A stretch of DNA of 64,000 bases from JAKAXS01 sp965279065 (GCA_965279065.1 OZ257134.1:2356001-2420000); one strand, 5' to 3'; shown: positions 8,664-16,652, counted from the first letter of the stretch. Made by a program: numbers and translations. Notes: generated by a model from the sequence alone, not told the origin.

Positions 8664-10004
8664 ATGGCGCGGACAACTGGCCCGATAAAACCCGTCAAGA
8701 GACGCGGGTTCTGGGCACTTCGACGGCAAATTCCCGCTGAATACCGGCGCATCGACTCGCGGCGCGAAGTGGAACTCACCACTGCCATCCGGGTGACGGA
8801 CGACCCGCGTGGTGTTGCCGCCCGTGTTCACATTGAGCGCATGAATATTGTCCTGGAATCGAGATGGCAGCGTCTGGCGGAGGGACGCCCGGACAGCCAA
8901 CAGGCCGTGCTGGAACCTGAAGCGAGATCAGTTGCCAGCGCGCTCGGCTACCAATACGCCCCCCGAGAGCAACTGATGAAAATGCCTGTTGAGGTCCTGT
9001 TGCACAGGTTTGGGACGCTGTTACTCGGCGACAATCTCCAGGATTTCGTCAAGGTCAGCGCTGTGATGGGATTAGCCTCGCCGCCGTCGCCAACGATGTT
9101 GTCAGACCTGGTGAAGGAATATGAGACCGTTTGCCGGACGGCGAACGAGAAGTTCTCGTTGGACCAATGGGAGCGCTGGCGACGGATTCGGCATGCCGAC
9201 CTCGATAGCTTTATGAGCGTGATCGGGGGAGATCGCCCACTTAGTGAGCTCGCGCGGGCAGATACTTTGAGGTTCCGTCAGCATTGGCAGGAGCGAATCG
9301 ACCGTAAAGAGATCCGCATTGCCACGGCTAATACCAGCCTCGGGCGAATCAGGGCGATGTTCAAAGCTGTCGCCGTTCTCCAGCAGATCGACCGCGAGAA
9401 TGTTTTCGACAACCTCCGCTTCAAAGGCGGCGTGGATGGTAAGCGGTCGGCTTTCTCTGACCAGGTCATCCAAGACATCATCCTTGCGGAGGGCGGCTTT
9501 GACGGCATGAATGCCGAGGCGCGCTGTATCCTTTACGCTCTGGTCGAGACAGGGTTGCGGCCCTCCGAAGTCTGCAATCTTGACGCCAGGACCATCCATC
9601 TGGATGCTTCAATACCGTTTGTCGAAGTGACGGATGAGACTCGCAAGACAAAAACCGAGAATTCGAAGCGCAAGGTGCCCCTGGTGGGCGTATCGCTCAT
9701 GGCGTTTCAAAGGTTTCCGACCGGGTTCAAACACCGGTACCCTCCGGAGCGTGGGAACGCTCTTTCAGCGCTGCTCAACAAGTCCCTTAAACTTCGGGGC
9801 GCCGCCAACGAGAGGGGACTTTCAGTTTATTCGCTCAGGCACAGTTTTGAAAGCCGCCTCACAAACCAGCTGGGTCTTAATGACAAGTATCTCGCGAGCA
9901 TGATGGGCCATAAATGGCCGCGGCCGGAGTACGGTCATGTAGAGCTGAGGTTCAAATATAAGCTCTTGTCCCGAATCTGTTTCACTCCACCATCGCGCGT
10001 ATGA
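8664..10004 (+). CDS. Tyrosine site-specific recombinase (integrase)
   Basis: 446 residues; catalyses integration and excision of the element. The N-terminus (RRGFWALRRQIPAEYR) resembles the DUF6538-type arm domain found in proteobacterial phage/island integrases. In the catalytic domain the first Arg is in ETGLRPSEVCNLD, the second in SLRHSFESRL (the usual His of HxxR is Tyr here), the GH motif in MMGHKWPRP and the probable nucleophile Tyr in RPEYGHV. GAGG lies 8 bases before the ATG. The gene reads away from tRNA-Asn, the standard layout for an island integrase. It overlaps a small convergent frame at its 3' end. Confidence 0.92.
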   Translation: MARTTGPIKPVKRRGFWALRRQIPAEYRRIDSRREVELTTAIRVTDDPRGVAARVHIERMNIVLESRWQRLAEGRPDSQQAVLEPEARSVASALGYQYAPREQLMKMPVEVLLHRFGTLLLGDNLQDFVKVSAVMGLASPPSPTMLSDLVKEYETVCRTANEKFSLDQWERWRRIRHADLDSFMSVIGGDRPLSELARADTLRFRQHWQERIDRKEIRIATANTSLGRIRAMFKAVAVLQQIDRENVFDNLRFKGGVDGKRSAFSDQVIQDIILAEGGFDGMNAEARCILYALVETGLRPSEVCNLDARTIHLDASIPFVEVTDETRKTKTENSKRKVPLVGVSLMAFQRFPTGFKHRYPPERGNALSALLNKSLKLRGAANERGLSVYSLRHSFESRLTNQLGLNDKYLASMMGHKWPRPEYGHVELRFKYKLLSRICFTPPSRV

Positions 10005-10186
10005 GCGGCAAGAATCTCTTCGGCATCTCGTAACGGGTCGCTGGCGATTTCGGCGCGGATCTTCGCAAGTGTCCAGGCTAGATCACGGGCCGCATGCGGA
10101 TATGTCTTGATGAGGTAGGCGGCCACGACCAACGCCTGTTGAAGCGTGTCCGAAGACGCAGCCTGTGTTGGGTGACCCTTGTGCAT
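9935..10186 (-). CDS. Small hypothetical protein
   Basis: About 83 residues if started at the ATG at 10186 (MHKGHPTQAASS). Predicted mostly helical with a stretch QALVVAAYLIKTYPHAARDL. I do not recognise it. It overlaps the integrase 3' end by 70 bases in convergent orientation, which weakens the case, but it lies just downstream of and co-oriented with the excisionase-like gene. Confidence 0.35.
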   Translation of the reverse strand: MHKGHPTQAASSDTLQQALVVAAYLIKTYPHAARDLAWTLAKIRAEIASDPLRDAEEILAAHTRDGGVKQIRDKSLYLNLSST

Positions 10187-10264
10187 AACAATTTGTCGCG
10201 TAAGCCAGCGAAAACTGAAAGCACCGTGCATTTACCTACGCTTGCCTACGCATGACCCCAAGTT

Positions 10265-10507
10265 TCAGGCAGACTCGTCCCCCGGCTTTGTCGTCTCTTC
10301 AAGCCAGGTCTTTATTTCCGCTTTGAGATAGATGACCTTGCCAGTGGGCCCAAGGCCGAGCCGTCGATACGGCGGTGGTTCCTTGTGGAGGCGGCGTCCT
10401 TCTAACGTCCGCTTCTTCAAACCTGATAAGTGCACGACGTCATCGGTGGTGAGAATGAGGGGAACTTCATCCCAAGACTTCCATCGTTTATTGTCTAGAT
10501 CGACCAT
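10265..10507 (-). CDS. AlpA/excisionase-type helix-turn-helix protein
   Basis: 80 residues. The segment ILTTDDVVHLSGLKKRTLEG followed by a beta-wing-like GLGPTGKVIYLKAEIKTWLE is the winged-helix pattern of AlpA/HTH_17 excisionases, which bend attachment DNA to favour excision and may regulate the integrase. Its position within 300 bases of the integrase end supports this. It is transcribed opposite to the integrase and divergent from the next gene. Confidence 0.75.
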   Translation of the reverse strand: MVDLDNKRWKSWDEVPLILTTDDVVHLSGLKKRTLEGRRLHKEPPPYRRLGLGPTGKVIYLKAEIKTWLEETTKPGDESA

Positions 10508-10577
10508 CTCGCCCTCTACACCGGCCTACACAGGTGCTAGAATCGTTTGAAGGCTTTGGCAATCGTATCGGTGACAT

Positions 10578-11075
10578 ATGCCCCACGGCACATCACAGAG
10601 CTTTGAGAAACAGCTCGAGCAGCAACGGCAAGAGTTCAAGCAGGCCCGCGATGAGCTGCGCGGCATGATGAAAGCTGCCCAGGCCGTCGAACTCATAGGT
10701 TTCGCGAACGCCTGGGGACTTGAAGAAACATCACGCGTCCTCAAGGAAGAACCGGATACGTTCGCCCTCCCTCCCCTCGGCCAGAGCAGTATCGACCGTG
10801 TGCTCAATCCCCTCACCCGCACGTACGAGAGTTGCGGCAGGATGGATGAGATCGTGTCTGAACGCGAAGCCGTCCTTAAACGCGAAGATCCGTCTCGGCC
10901 GCTGGTTCTGATCGAACAGGGACGGGAGTTTTCGATCGACGTTGGCACAGGCACCCTCCGTTATCTGGACAACGGCGAGGAGCAGGTCGTGAAGTTCGGA
11001 CTGACCAATACCGCACAACGCGATCAGACCTTGGAACAGGAACGGGACGACGACGAGCCAGAACGGGATGCGTGA
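10578..11075 (+). CDS. Hypothetical protein with N-terminal coiled coil
   Basis: 165 residues. The first 40 residues are strongly charged and helical (EKQLEQQRQEFKQARDELRG), consistent with a coiled coil; the C-terminus is acidic. A middle segment (VLIEQGREFSIDVGTGTLRY) looks like beta strands. No family recognised. Its stop overlaps the start of the next gene (TGATG at 11073-11077), so the two are probably translationally coupled. Confidence 0.6.
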   Translation: MPHGTSQSFEKQLEQQRQEFKQARDELRGMMKAAQAVELIGFANAWGLEETSRVLKEEPDTFALPPLGQSSIDRVLNPLTRTYESCGRMDEIVSEREAVLKREDPSRPLVLIEQGREFSIDVGTGTLRYLDNGEEQVVKFGLTNTAQRDQTLEQERDDDEPERDA

Positions 11076-11617
11076 TGGCCAGCCAACCCGCATTCACCTT
11101 CGGGCTGGATTGGCTCGATAGACCCATCATCACTTCGGCAAAAGCCACCACCGCGCTCATCAACCCTCTGGAAGGACTCCACAGCCGTGCGCGGCGGGAC
11201 ATCATCCTGTCGCCGCTGTCCCGCGAAGAACGCCGGCTTATGAAGATGAGCCGTTCGCTCCCCTTCGAGGAGCAAAGGGTGGTCATGCATTGGATGCTGG
11301 TGTCCCGCACGGAAAACTACATCCAGACTCAAGAGCAAGTGGCGGAGCAGGCAAGCAAGGACCGAGCAGCCGACATAGTTGAGGATGAACGTCGGCGCAC
11401 GGAACGCCACGCCACCTCCCAAGCACGCCTGGCAAGCAAGGCCGAAAAAGACCCCGTAGCTTTCATAGCCAAAAAGCCTGAGTTGCCGATAGCTGCTAAA
11501 GTGAAGCGCGGCGAGGGTGCTCAGCTTAATGCGTTTAAGGCGACGACATATCTCAAAACGATAGCGGAGCCTGAACCGGCTGAGGAACTGGACCAAGATG
11601 ATGACCGTGACAGATGA
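11075..11617 (+). CDS. Hypothetical protein, charged helical
   Basis: About 180 residues from the ATG at 11075, which overlaps the stop of the upstream gene; a GTG at 11072 is an alternative. The middle is a long charged helix (residues about 85-135, rich in Arg, Glu, Gln, Ala). Unrecognised. The pair sits between the excisionase-like gene and the replication origin, and may be an accessory unit of the element. Confidence 0.55.
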   Translation: MASQPAFTFGLDWLDRPIITSAKATTALINPLEGLHSRARRDIILSPLSREERRLMKMSRSLPFEEQRVVMHWMLVSRTENYIQTQEQVAEQASKDRAADIVEDERRRTERHATSQARLASKAEKDPVAFIAKKPELPIAAKVKRGEGAQLNAFKATTYLKTIAEPEPAEELDQDDDRDR

Positions 11618-11744
11618 AGCTTTCTAGGAGCGGTGCAGGGGCATTCAAGCAGCCTGTACCTACCCGGTATTCGGAACCCGTGTCGAAAATCGTTTCAGTG
11701 CCCTCAGGATTGTCTTGGCGCTTCACCGGCATGAGCTATAGCCA

Positions 11745-11858
11745 ATGACCGTTCTTACTTTTCAATAATCGATTTATAGAAATTGGCCGTAGGCGTTTTT
11801 AATAGTTATATTGGTTTTAAGTAAGAGTTTTAGAGAAGAGAGTTTCCAGTCTGGAAAC
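11745..11858. promoter_or_regulatory. AT-rich stretch and 17-bp palindrome beside the origin
   Basis: The stretch 11745-11840 is clearly AT-richer than its surroundings (for example TTTTTAATAGTTATATTGG), as expected for a DNA unwinding element beside iterons. It ends in a perfect palindrome GTTTCCAGTCTGGAAAC at 11842-11858 (8-bp arms, 1-bp centre). Inverted repeats next to iteron origins are often initiator or regulator operators; that role here is inference. Confidence 0.4.
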
Positions 11859-11891
11859 CTGTACTGGCTCCGAGAGTTAGGTTGACTTATT

Positions 11892-12310
11892 GGCATTGAT
11901 AGACGGCTTTGGCCGGAATAATAGACGGCCTGGCCGGACCGATAGACGGCATTTCCGGAATGATAGACAACCCTTGCGGAACGATAGACGTGCGGGCCGA
12001 AAAACTGTGGATACTTTATCCACAGGGAGAGATTTGGCCAATCACCCCGGAATGAAAGACGAGAATTTGGCCGGAATGATCGACGAAATTTTGGACACTG
12101 ACAGGCACTGCCATAAGCAATTGCATTTGGGTCAGTATTTTTGGCCAAATAACGCGGAATGATAGACGGCATTTAGGCCGGAATGATCGACGACGGTTGG
12201 CCGGAATGATAGACGAAGATTTGGCCCATCTCCGCTAAGTGGTTAGCTAACAACAAGAAACGGCCCTTTTTGGCCAAAGCATGCGGAATGAAAGACGTCT
12301 AATTGGCCAA
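11892..12310. repeat. Iteron array, candidate replication origin (oriV)
   Basis: Eleven copies of a unit ending in GGAATGATAGACG (variants GATCGACG, GAAAGACG), all in one orientation. The AGAC/CGAC cores start at about 11901, 11923, 11944, 11965, 11986, 12057, 12081, 12164, 12188, 12211 and 12293. The first five are 21-22 bp apart, two helical turns, which is classic iteron phasing. Most units begin TTGGCC. Three (cores at 12057, 12164, 12293) carry exactly nine extra bases between TTGGCC and GGAATGA. A degenerate half unit is near 12304. The array contains a DnaA-box pair and lies just past the 3' end of repA. Confidence 0.85.
12006..12024. promoter_or_regulatory. Inverted pair of DnaA boxes
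   Basis: TTATCCACA at 12016-12024 is a perfect consensus DnaA box. Immediately before it, TGTGGATAC at 12006-12014 is the reverse complement of a box with one mismatch. The pair forms a near-palindrome inside the iteron array, consistent with host DnaA helping RepA open the origin. Confidence 0.8.
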
Positions 12311-12339
12311 AACGGTTAAATGAGGTTTGGGCAATAGGA

Positions 12340-13551
12340 CTAAGCGGCTTCTGTTGTCGACACCTGCAGCTTTCTGGTTGTCATCCGAAGCTTTTCCCCC
12401 CCGCCTTTGGCGGGAATGATTTGGATGTCGAAATCGGGTAACGGTTTTTCAGCTGTTGCAGCCACGATTTCCATCATGCTTTCTCGGAACTTCCTGAATG
12501 GCATCGGAGATCCTGAACGGTGGTGAAGCGTATCCAGGCCGTACTCTGCAAACCCACTAGTCCCCGTGGCCTTACGTGCAAGACGGTAGATGTATCGAGC
12601 TAAAGGTTTCTGCAGCAGGAAGTAGTCGGGACTTAGCGTCAAAATACTTGGGCTTTCCCGCGTGGAAACGACCCCGCTGTACACCCAATCTGGAATGTCT
12701 ATTTCCACTTCGTCGGGTCGGTCATTCTTAGTACGCGACACCACTTTATATCTCCCAATCAGCGGAAAGCTTTCAGCTGCGCGACGGGTGTTGTTGGAAG
12801 TGAGGTTGGTGATTTTGTAACGAGTGCCCTGCAAGCGGTCGAGCGCTCGCTCGAGATCGACGAACTGTCGCCCCCCCTGCTCCCGCCGGCAAAACTTCAG
12901 AATCTCGGCCAAGCTGGGGCGGTATGTACGAGGTGGAAGAGAAGGCCGAAGACCCTTTGCTTCGGCATGGCGGTAATCGCGCATCTGAGAAGCTAGGTGT
13001 GAGACCATATGTATGAAAATGTCGTAGTCGTAGGCGTTGACCAGTCCACTCTCAGCCCCCCCTTCAATTGTAATCAACGCATCCTTCAACTCATAGCGAA
13101 TGACTCCGTGGCGCACAGTTTTCGATAAAGAGAACGGGGCTACATCCATCAAGTTGACGTCATCTTTGATTGGCGCATCGTGTACCGTTGGCACAAAAAA
13201 CATAAGCTGAGAGTCATCTGGCGGAGGCTCTCGGAATGTCGATGAAGGCACGGACGACGTCTCATGAGCGATGACACGTTTGACCTCTCCGAGGTGAATC
13301 GCCTCCGCCAAGCCTTGGAAGTCCTTCCGCAGATCGGGATCCTTCATCCCCTCGAGCTCGAGCTCAGCCAAACGTCTGCGGGTATAGTAGCGGCGCAGCC
13401 GTGAAAGGCTGTCCTTATCCAACGGGCGAAATTCGTGTTCGCGTGCAATCGCGACTTGTGATGCGACAGACTGCAGATAAACGTTCTTCTGGGCTAGCGG
13501 ATAGCTGGAGAACTCTTCGCGTGTTACCAGGTCGAGTTTGATGCGCGCCAT
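12340..13551 (-). CDS. repA: Plasmid replication initiator RepA (RPA family)
   Basis: About 403 residues. Resembles the replication initiator protein A family of alphaproteobacterial plasmids: N-terminal KLDLVTREEFSSYPLAQK, then MFFVPTVHDAPIKDDVNLMD and a C-terminal winged-helix-like half (TYRPSLAEILKFCRREQGGR, YFLLQKPLARYIYRLARKA). It would bind the iterons just beyond its 3' end and recruit helicase. The start at 13551 (MARIKLDL) has GGGGGG upstream; an in-frame ATG at 13587 would begin inside the 8-bp repeat array and adds 12 poor residues. It shares orientation with parA and its partner, as in rep-par cassettes. Confidence 0.82.
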   Translation of the reverse strand: MARIKLDLVTREEFSSYPLAQKNVYLQSVASQVAIAREHEFRPLDKDSLSRLRRYYTRRRLAELELEGMKDPDLRKDFQGLAEAIHLGEVKRVIAHETSSVPSSTFREPPPDDSQLMFFVPTVHDAPIKDDVNLMDVAPFSLSKTVRHGVIRYELKDALITIEGGAESGLVNAYDYDIFIHMVSHLASQMRDYRHAEAKGLRPSLPPRTYRPSLAEILKFCRREQGGRQFVDLERALDRLQGTRYKITNLTSNNTRRAAESFPLIGRYKVVSRTKNDRPDEVEIDIPDWVYSGVVSTRESPSILTLSPDYFLLQKPLARYIYRLARKATGTSGFAEYGLDTLHHRSGSPMPFRKFRESMMEIVAATAEKPLPDFDIQIIPAKGGGEKLRMTTRKLQVSTTEAA

Positions 13552-13582
13552 CAGCCCCCCCTGCCCTTCGAGTATGTGAGCC

Positions 13583-13630
13583 TGCATAAGTGTGCACCTG
13601 CATATGTGTGCAGGTATGCAGATACGCGAG
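13583..13630. repeat. 8-bp-register repeat array between repA and the parA partner
   Basis: Six consecutive octamers of the form TGYGCANN without spacers: TGCATAAG, TGTGCACC, TGCATATG, TGTGCAGG, TATGCAGA, TACGCGAG. It lies in the short gap between the stop of the small partition protein and repA. The same degenerate octamer occurs in larger arrays upstream of parA. Likely binding site for the small partition protein, and perhaps an operator for repA. Confidence 0.75.
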
Positions 13631-13638
13631 TGGTCGCC

Positions 13639-14010
13639 TTACCGTCCACGGCGCCCATCCTCATAAAGGTCCACATCCTTCACGGTGAAGCCTCCCGATT
13701 GGAGTGCTTTCAACAAGTGAAACTTCTTGGTGCCCCCCTGCTCCAGGACGCGGCGTCCTAGCTCTTTGACGACATAGTTCGGCAGCTCGCACGTAAACCT
13801 CATTGAAGGGGACGTCTTCTTCACCCGTGCCGCCTTGTCGTTGACCGGCAAGGTCACCGTTTCGGTGACAGCGGCTCGGGCGTCAGATGGCTTGACCACG
13901 GAGGGGACGTTGTTGATTTTCGAATGCTCATTGACGGCGCTCTCGATGACGCTCGGTTCGGGCAAAGGTGCAAGAGCCGGTCGGAAGCTTCGTGGTGTGG
14001 GATTATTCAT
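13639..14010 (-). CDS. Small partition protein, ribbon-helix-helix-like ParA partner
   Basis: 123 residues. The first 65 residues are Pro/Ala-rich and likely flexible; the C-terminal part (MRFTCELPNYVVKELGRRVL followed by a second helix FHLLKALQSGG) has the strand-helix-helix layout of MetJ/Arc DNA-binding proteins. Its start overlaps the parA stop by four bases (ATGA), the usual coupling of a Walker ParA to a small centromere-binding protein such as ParG of TP228 or omega of pSM19035. The adjoining 8-bp repeats are the probable centromere. The ParB role is inferred from fold-like pattern and position, not from a recognised family. Confidence 0.65.
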   Translation of the reverse strand: MNNPTPRSFRPALAPLPEPSVIESAVNEHSKINNVPSVVKPSDARAAVTETVTLPVNDKAARVKKTSPSMRFTCELPNYVVKELGRRVLEQGGTKKFHLLKALQSGGFTVKDVDLYEDGRRGR

Positions 14011-14714
14011 GCGGCCTCCTGGAGGTCTTCTTGGTTGATGGTGGCGTAAACCTCAGCGACGAGTTCGTTGATTTCGGTAATAGCTTTCGATACCGCTGGT
14101 CGAAGCGTGTTCTCCGCAAAGTGGGGCGGCCGTCCACTCATCATCGATTCCGGATAAGCAGCGCGATACTTAAGAGCGGTCTTGAAAGCCGGCAGAGCGC
14201 TGGCGCGTAGGTTATCAAGGATCGACAGCTGGAATGCCGCCAGGATGTTTGGAACTTCATTTAAGAGAATGCGGTGGCAGATCGGCTTTCCGACCTTGCG
14301 ACCGATCACGAGCAATTGCTGATAGAGCTTGTTGGCTTCGACGATGTCGGGCTCGGAAACTTTGGCCGGGGTGATAATGAGGTGCGCATAAGCAGCGATG
14401 TGGAGCATCTGGTTGGTCAAGGCTCCCGCAAGGTCGATAAGGACAACCCCTTCCCGCTCCTTCCAGATGCTTTCCATGAATTCGCCGAGTGCGGTACTCG
14501 GCGCACGTTCGACGGTGAGCTTTCCGATGTTGGAGGCATCCGGGTTTGCCGTGAACCATCGCCACAAGGTTTCTGAATCGTCAAAGTCGATGATGGTGAC
14601 GCGGTGCCCTTCGGCTGCCAGAGCACCAGCAATGCAGAGGCAGCTGGTTGACTTGCCTGCCCCTCCCTTAGGTGAGGCGAAAGCGATAATGGTGGGCGGT
14701 GTGTGTGTCGTCAT
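14007..14714 (-). CDS. parA: ParA-family partition ATPase
   Basis: About 235 residues. Deviant Walker A at FASPKGGAGKSTSCL, Walker A'-region VTIIDFDDSETL, Walker B in GVVLIDLAG, and ITPAKVSEPDIVEANKLYQQ. It would drive segregation of the element when excised, together with the downstream small DNA-binding protein. Start taken at ATG 14714 (MTTHTPPTIIAF), which places the Walker loop near the N-terminus; the upstream ATG at 14735 adds seven residues. It lacks the N-terminal helix-turn-helix of type Ia ParA, so it is of the short type Ib class, for which small ribbon-helix-helix partners are usual. Confidence 0.88.
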   Translation of the reverse strand: MTTHTPPTIIAFASPKGGAGKSTSCLCIAGALAAEGHRVTIIDFDDSETLWRWFTANPDASNIGKLTVERAPSTALGEFMESIWKEREGVVLIDLAGALTNQMLHIAAYAHLIITPAKVSEPDIVEANKLYQQLLVIGRKVGKPICHRILLNEVPNILAAFQLSILDNLRASALPAFKTALKYRAAYPESMMSGRPPHFAENTLRPAVSKAITEINELVAEVYATINQEDLQEAA

Positions 14715-14798
14715 GTGCGGATAGTGCGTACACATACCGACATCGTCAACGCCGACCGACTATGTATTCAGCACTTGAATGGACGGGGTGTTGCAAAA

Positions 14799-15115
14799 TG
14801 CACAACCGCACAAGTGCGCAAGTGTGTAGGTGCGCAGGTGTGCAGATATGTTCCTTCATACGTGTGCATCTCAGCGGGTGGCTTCCACAGCCACATGTAA
14901 ATTATGCGCACGTGCACAAGTATGCACCTGCGCAGATACGCAGGCGCACACGTGCACAACAGCACAGGCGCACATGTGCAGGTGTGAAGGTATGCAGGTA
15001 TGATGTTGCGTAGGTGTGCACCTGCGTACTTGCACAGGTACGTATTTGCGCATCCATGATTCGTGGATTTGCTTATGTGCGCCTGTGCATCTGCATAGGT
15101 GCACAGGTGTGTATC
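14799..15115. repeat. Three 8-bp-register repeat arrays upstream of parA (candidate centromere)
   Basis: Octamers related to TGYGCANN run head to tail at 14799-14870 (for example TGCGCAAG, TGTGTAGG, TGCGCAGG, TGTGCAGA), 14905-15056 (TGCGCACG, TGCACAAG, TATGCACC, TGCGCAGA, TACGCAGG and so on, becoming degenerate) and 15076-15115 (TGTGCGCC, TGTGCATC, TGCATAGG, TGCACAGG, TGTGTATC). Register is kept within each array but reset between arrays. Open frames across it are artefacts of the repeat. The stretch 14715-15263 has no gene. Confidence 0.8.
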
Positions 15116-15263
15116 TACGGGGTGGAATGAGCCTCCACAGTCAGAATGTAAAGTGGAAGGAGGACGAACCGCACGTCGCGTAGCAGAGCGTAGCAAAAAG
15201 CAAACGCTTTGATGAAGCCGGTGACATCGGGCACACTTCCGGATTGAAAACGGAGCAGCCCGA

Positions 15264-15569
15264 ATGTCTGAAAGTCGCGACGCTCTGATCAAGAAGTTCG
15301 TGTTGCCGGTCCTCAGGCGACCACGACGGCTCGGTTACAAGGGGCTCCGGCGACAGGTGGGTCTCCGTCTCAAGGACGAGGTGGCGAGGGACCTTCAAGT
15401 GATGAAGATGGCCTCGGGAGAGGACATCAACACCTTCTGCGAACGAGCCATCGAACTTGCCCTAGCCCTCATCATTGCCGACCTGAGGTCCAAGCATGAC
15501 GACGAAGCGTGGAAGGCCATCATCAACTGCGCCGAACGCGCAAGTAGGCCTTCCGTGGACCGTCCATAG
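15264..15569 (+). CDS. Small hypothetical protein
   Basis: 101 residues, basic at the N-terminus (LRRPRRLGYKGLRRQ), then a helical segment VARDLQVMKMASGEDINTFC reminiscent of small plasmid-borne regulators that carry a helix for DNA contact. Not assignable to a family. It overlaps the next gene by 74 bases in another frame. First gene of the rightward block after the partition arrays. Confidence 0.5.
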   Translation: MSESRDALIKKFVLPVLRRPRRLGYKGLRRQVGLRLKDEVARDLQVMKMASGEDINTFCERAIELALALIIADLRSKHDDEAWKAIINCAERASRPSVDRP

Positions 15570-16518
15570 CATCGTCATCATCGGCATCGTCACTAGCCTC
15601 GGGCTTGTCGCGGTATCAGCCTTACTGAATTTCCGGATGGGGTTCCGTAGCGCTGATACGGATTTTGACGGGCTGGTGTATGGGCTGGGTGCCGGGTTAG
15701 GCGATGCCCTTAAGGCGACCTGCCCGTTCATGGTCGCATATGGCCTCAAGAACCGAGACTGGATGGCGACCATAGCTGCAACGGCGGTATTCATTGTTTT
15801 CACCGGCTACAGCTTTACTGCCGCGGTTGGTTTTGCAGCCGAGCATCGGAATACCAAAGCGGCTGAATCCGCCAGTGCCATCGAGACGCACGCCGACACG
15901 AGGGACGCGCAAAAACGGGTGAAGGCGAGACTGGACCTATTGGGCACAGCGCGCGCGAGCGGAGAAGTGAAAGCGGATATCGCTGCTCAGCTGAAAGTTC
16001 AAACAGGTCCACGAAACCGGACTGTCGGCGAGATTTCGCAAGATTGCACCTTGAACCGGTTGGCGACGCGAGAAGCCTGTGCAGCAATCGCAGTCCTCAA
16101 ATCTGAGCTGGCGCGAAGTGAGGAAGGCGAGCGGTTGGCGGCACAGCTGTTCGATCTGAACAAGGTCCTGGAAAAGAGGGGAGGGGAGGGGGCCAAGCTG
16201 ACATCCGATGCGCAGGTTGATGTCCTGAGGAGGCTCGGGCGTGTTGTCCAGGCGCAGCTTTCAGATAAAGACGTAGGTTTCATTCTCGCCATTCTGCTGG
16301 CTTTATTTATCGAGCTGGGAAGTGGATTGGGTCTCTTCATCGCCACCACCCCTTGGCGCACGACCCAAGCGGTGACGGGCATCCGCGCGAGAGCACCCAG
16401 CAAGCCAAATCTGGAGCCGTGGACCTTTACGTCCTTGACCGACTGGAACCAGATCCTCAAGGGGAAGTCAGGTTTACCGACCTGTACGCAAGTTACGTTG
16501 CCTGGTGCAAGGGAATGA
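15496..16518 (+). CDS. Hypothetical membrane protein with probable frame disruption at the 3' end
   Basis: 340 residues as read. Transmembrane segments near residues 24-46, 70-90, 95-115 and 262-285 bracket a long soluble helical region (about 120-255). The sequence reads sensibly up to about residue 285 (FIELGSGLGLFIATTPWR) and then becomes uncharacteristic, while a different frame from 16353 contains a recognisable helix-turn-helix-like segment. This suggests that the original protein continued into that other frame and that a single frameshift near 16345-16360 broke it. Function unknown. Confidence 0.6.
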   Translation: MTTKRGRPSSTAPNAQVGLPWTVHSIVIIGIVTSLGLVAVSALLNFRMGFRSADTDFDGLVYGLGAGLGDALKATCPFMVAYGLKNRDWMATIAATAVFIVFTGYSFTAAVGFAAEHRNTKAAESASAIETHADTRDAQKRVKARLDLLGTARASGEVKADIAAQLKVQTGPRNRTVGEISQDCTLNRLATREACAAIAVLKSELARSEEGERLAAQLFDLNKVLEKRGGEGAKLTSDAQVDVLRRLGRVVQAQLSDKDVGFILAILLALFIELGSGLGLFIATTPWRTTQAVTGIRARAPSKPNLEPWTFTSLTDWNQILKGKSGLPTCTQVTLPGARE

Positions 16519-16652
16519 ACGCACGGCCCCAAAGCAGAAGTTCATTCAAGAGCCAGTTCAGCGACATCGCACGGGAAGTTGGAATGCGTAACAGACTGCG
16601 AAACGGCCAAGAGCTCTATCAGCAGGTCCGCTTGATAAAGGAGGCCCTATGA
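16353..16652 (+). CDS. Winged-helix-like fragment, probable C-terminal part of the preceding membrane protein
   Basis: 99 residues from a TTG at 16353. The segment VRFTDLYASYVAWCKGMNA followed by RSSFKSQFSDIAREVG resembles the winged helix found at the C-terminus of plasmid and phage primases and regulators (pattern LYxxYxxWC). It is in the -1 frame relative to the preceding gene, overlapping it by 166 bases, so it may be the detached end of one longer protein rather than an independent gene. Its stop overlaps the ATG of the next gene (ATGA at 16649). Confidence 0.5.
   Translation: MAHDPSGDGHPRESTQQAKSGAVDLYVLDRLEPDPQGEVRFTDLYASYVAWCKGMNARPQSRSSFKSQFSDIAREVGMRNRLRNGQELYQQVRLIKEAL

Noticed and set aside
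13583..15115. CRISPR array
   Set aside because: Units are 8 bp without spacers and degenerate, and no cas genes are present.
14768..15292. Minus-strand 174-codon frame with many Cys and His
   Set aside because: It runs through the 8-bp repeat arrays; the Cys/His/Thr repeats arise from translating the DNA repeat.
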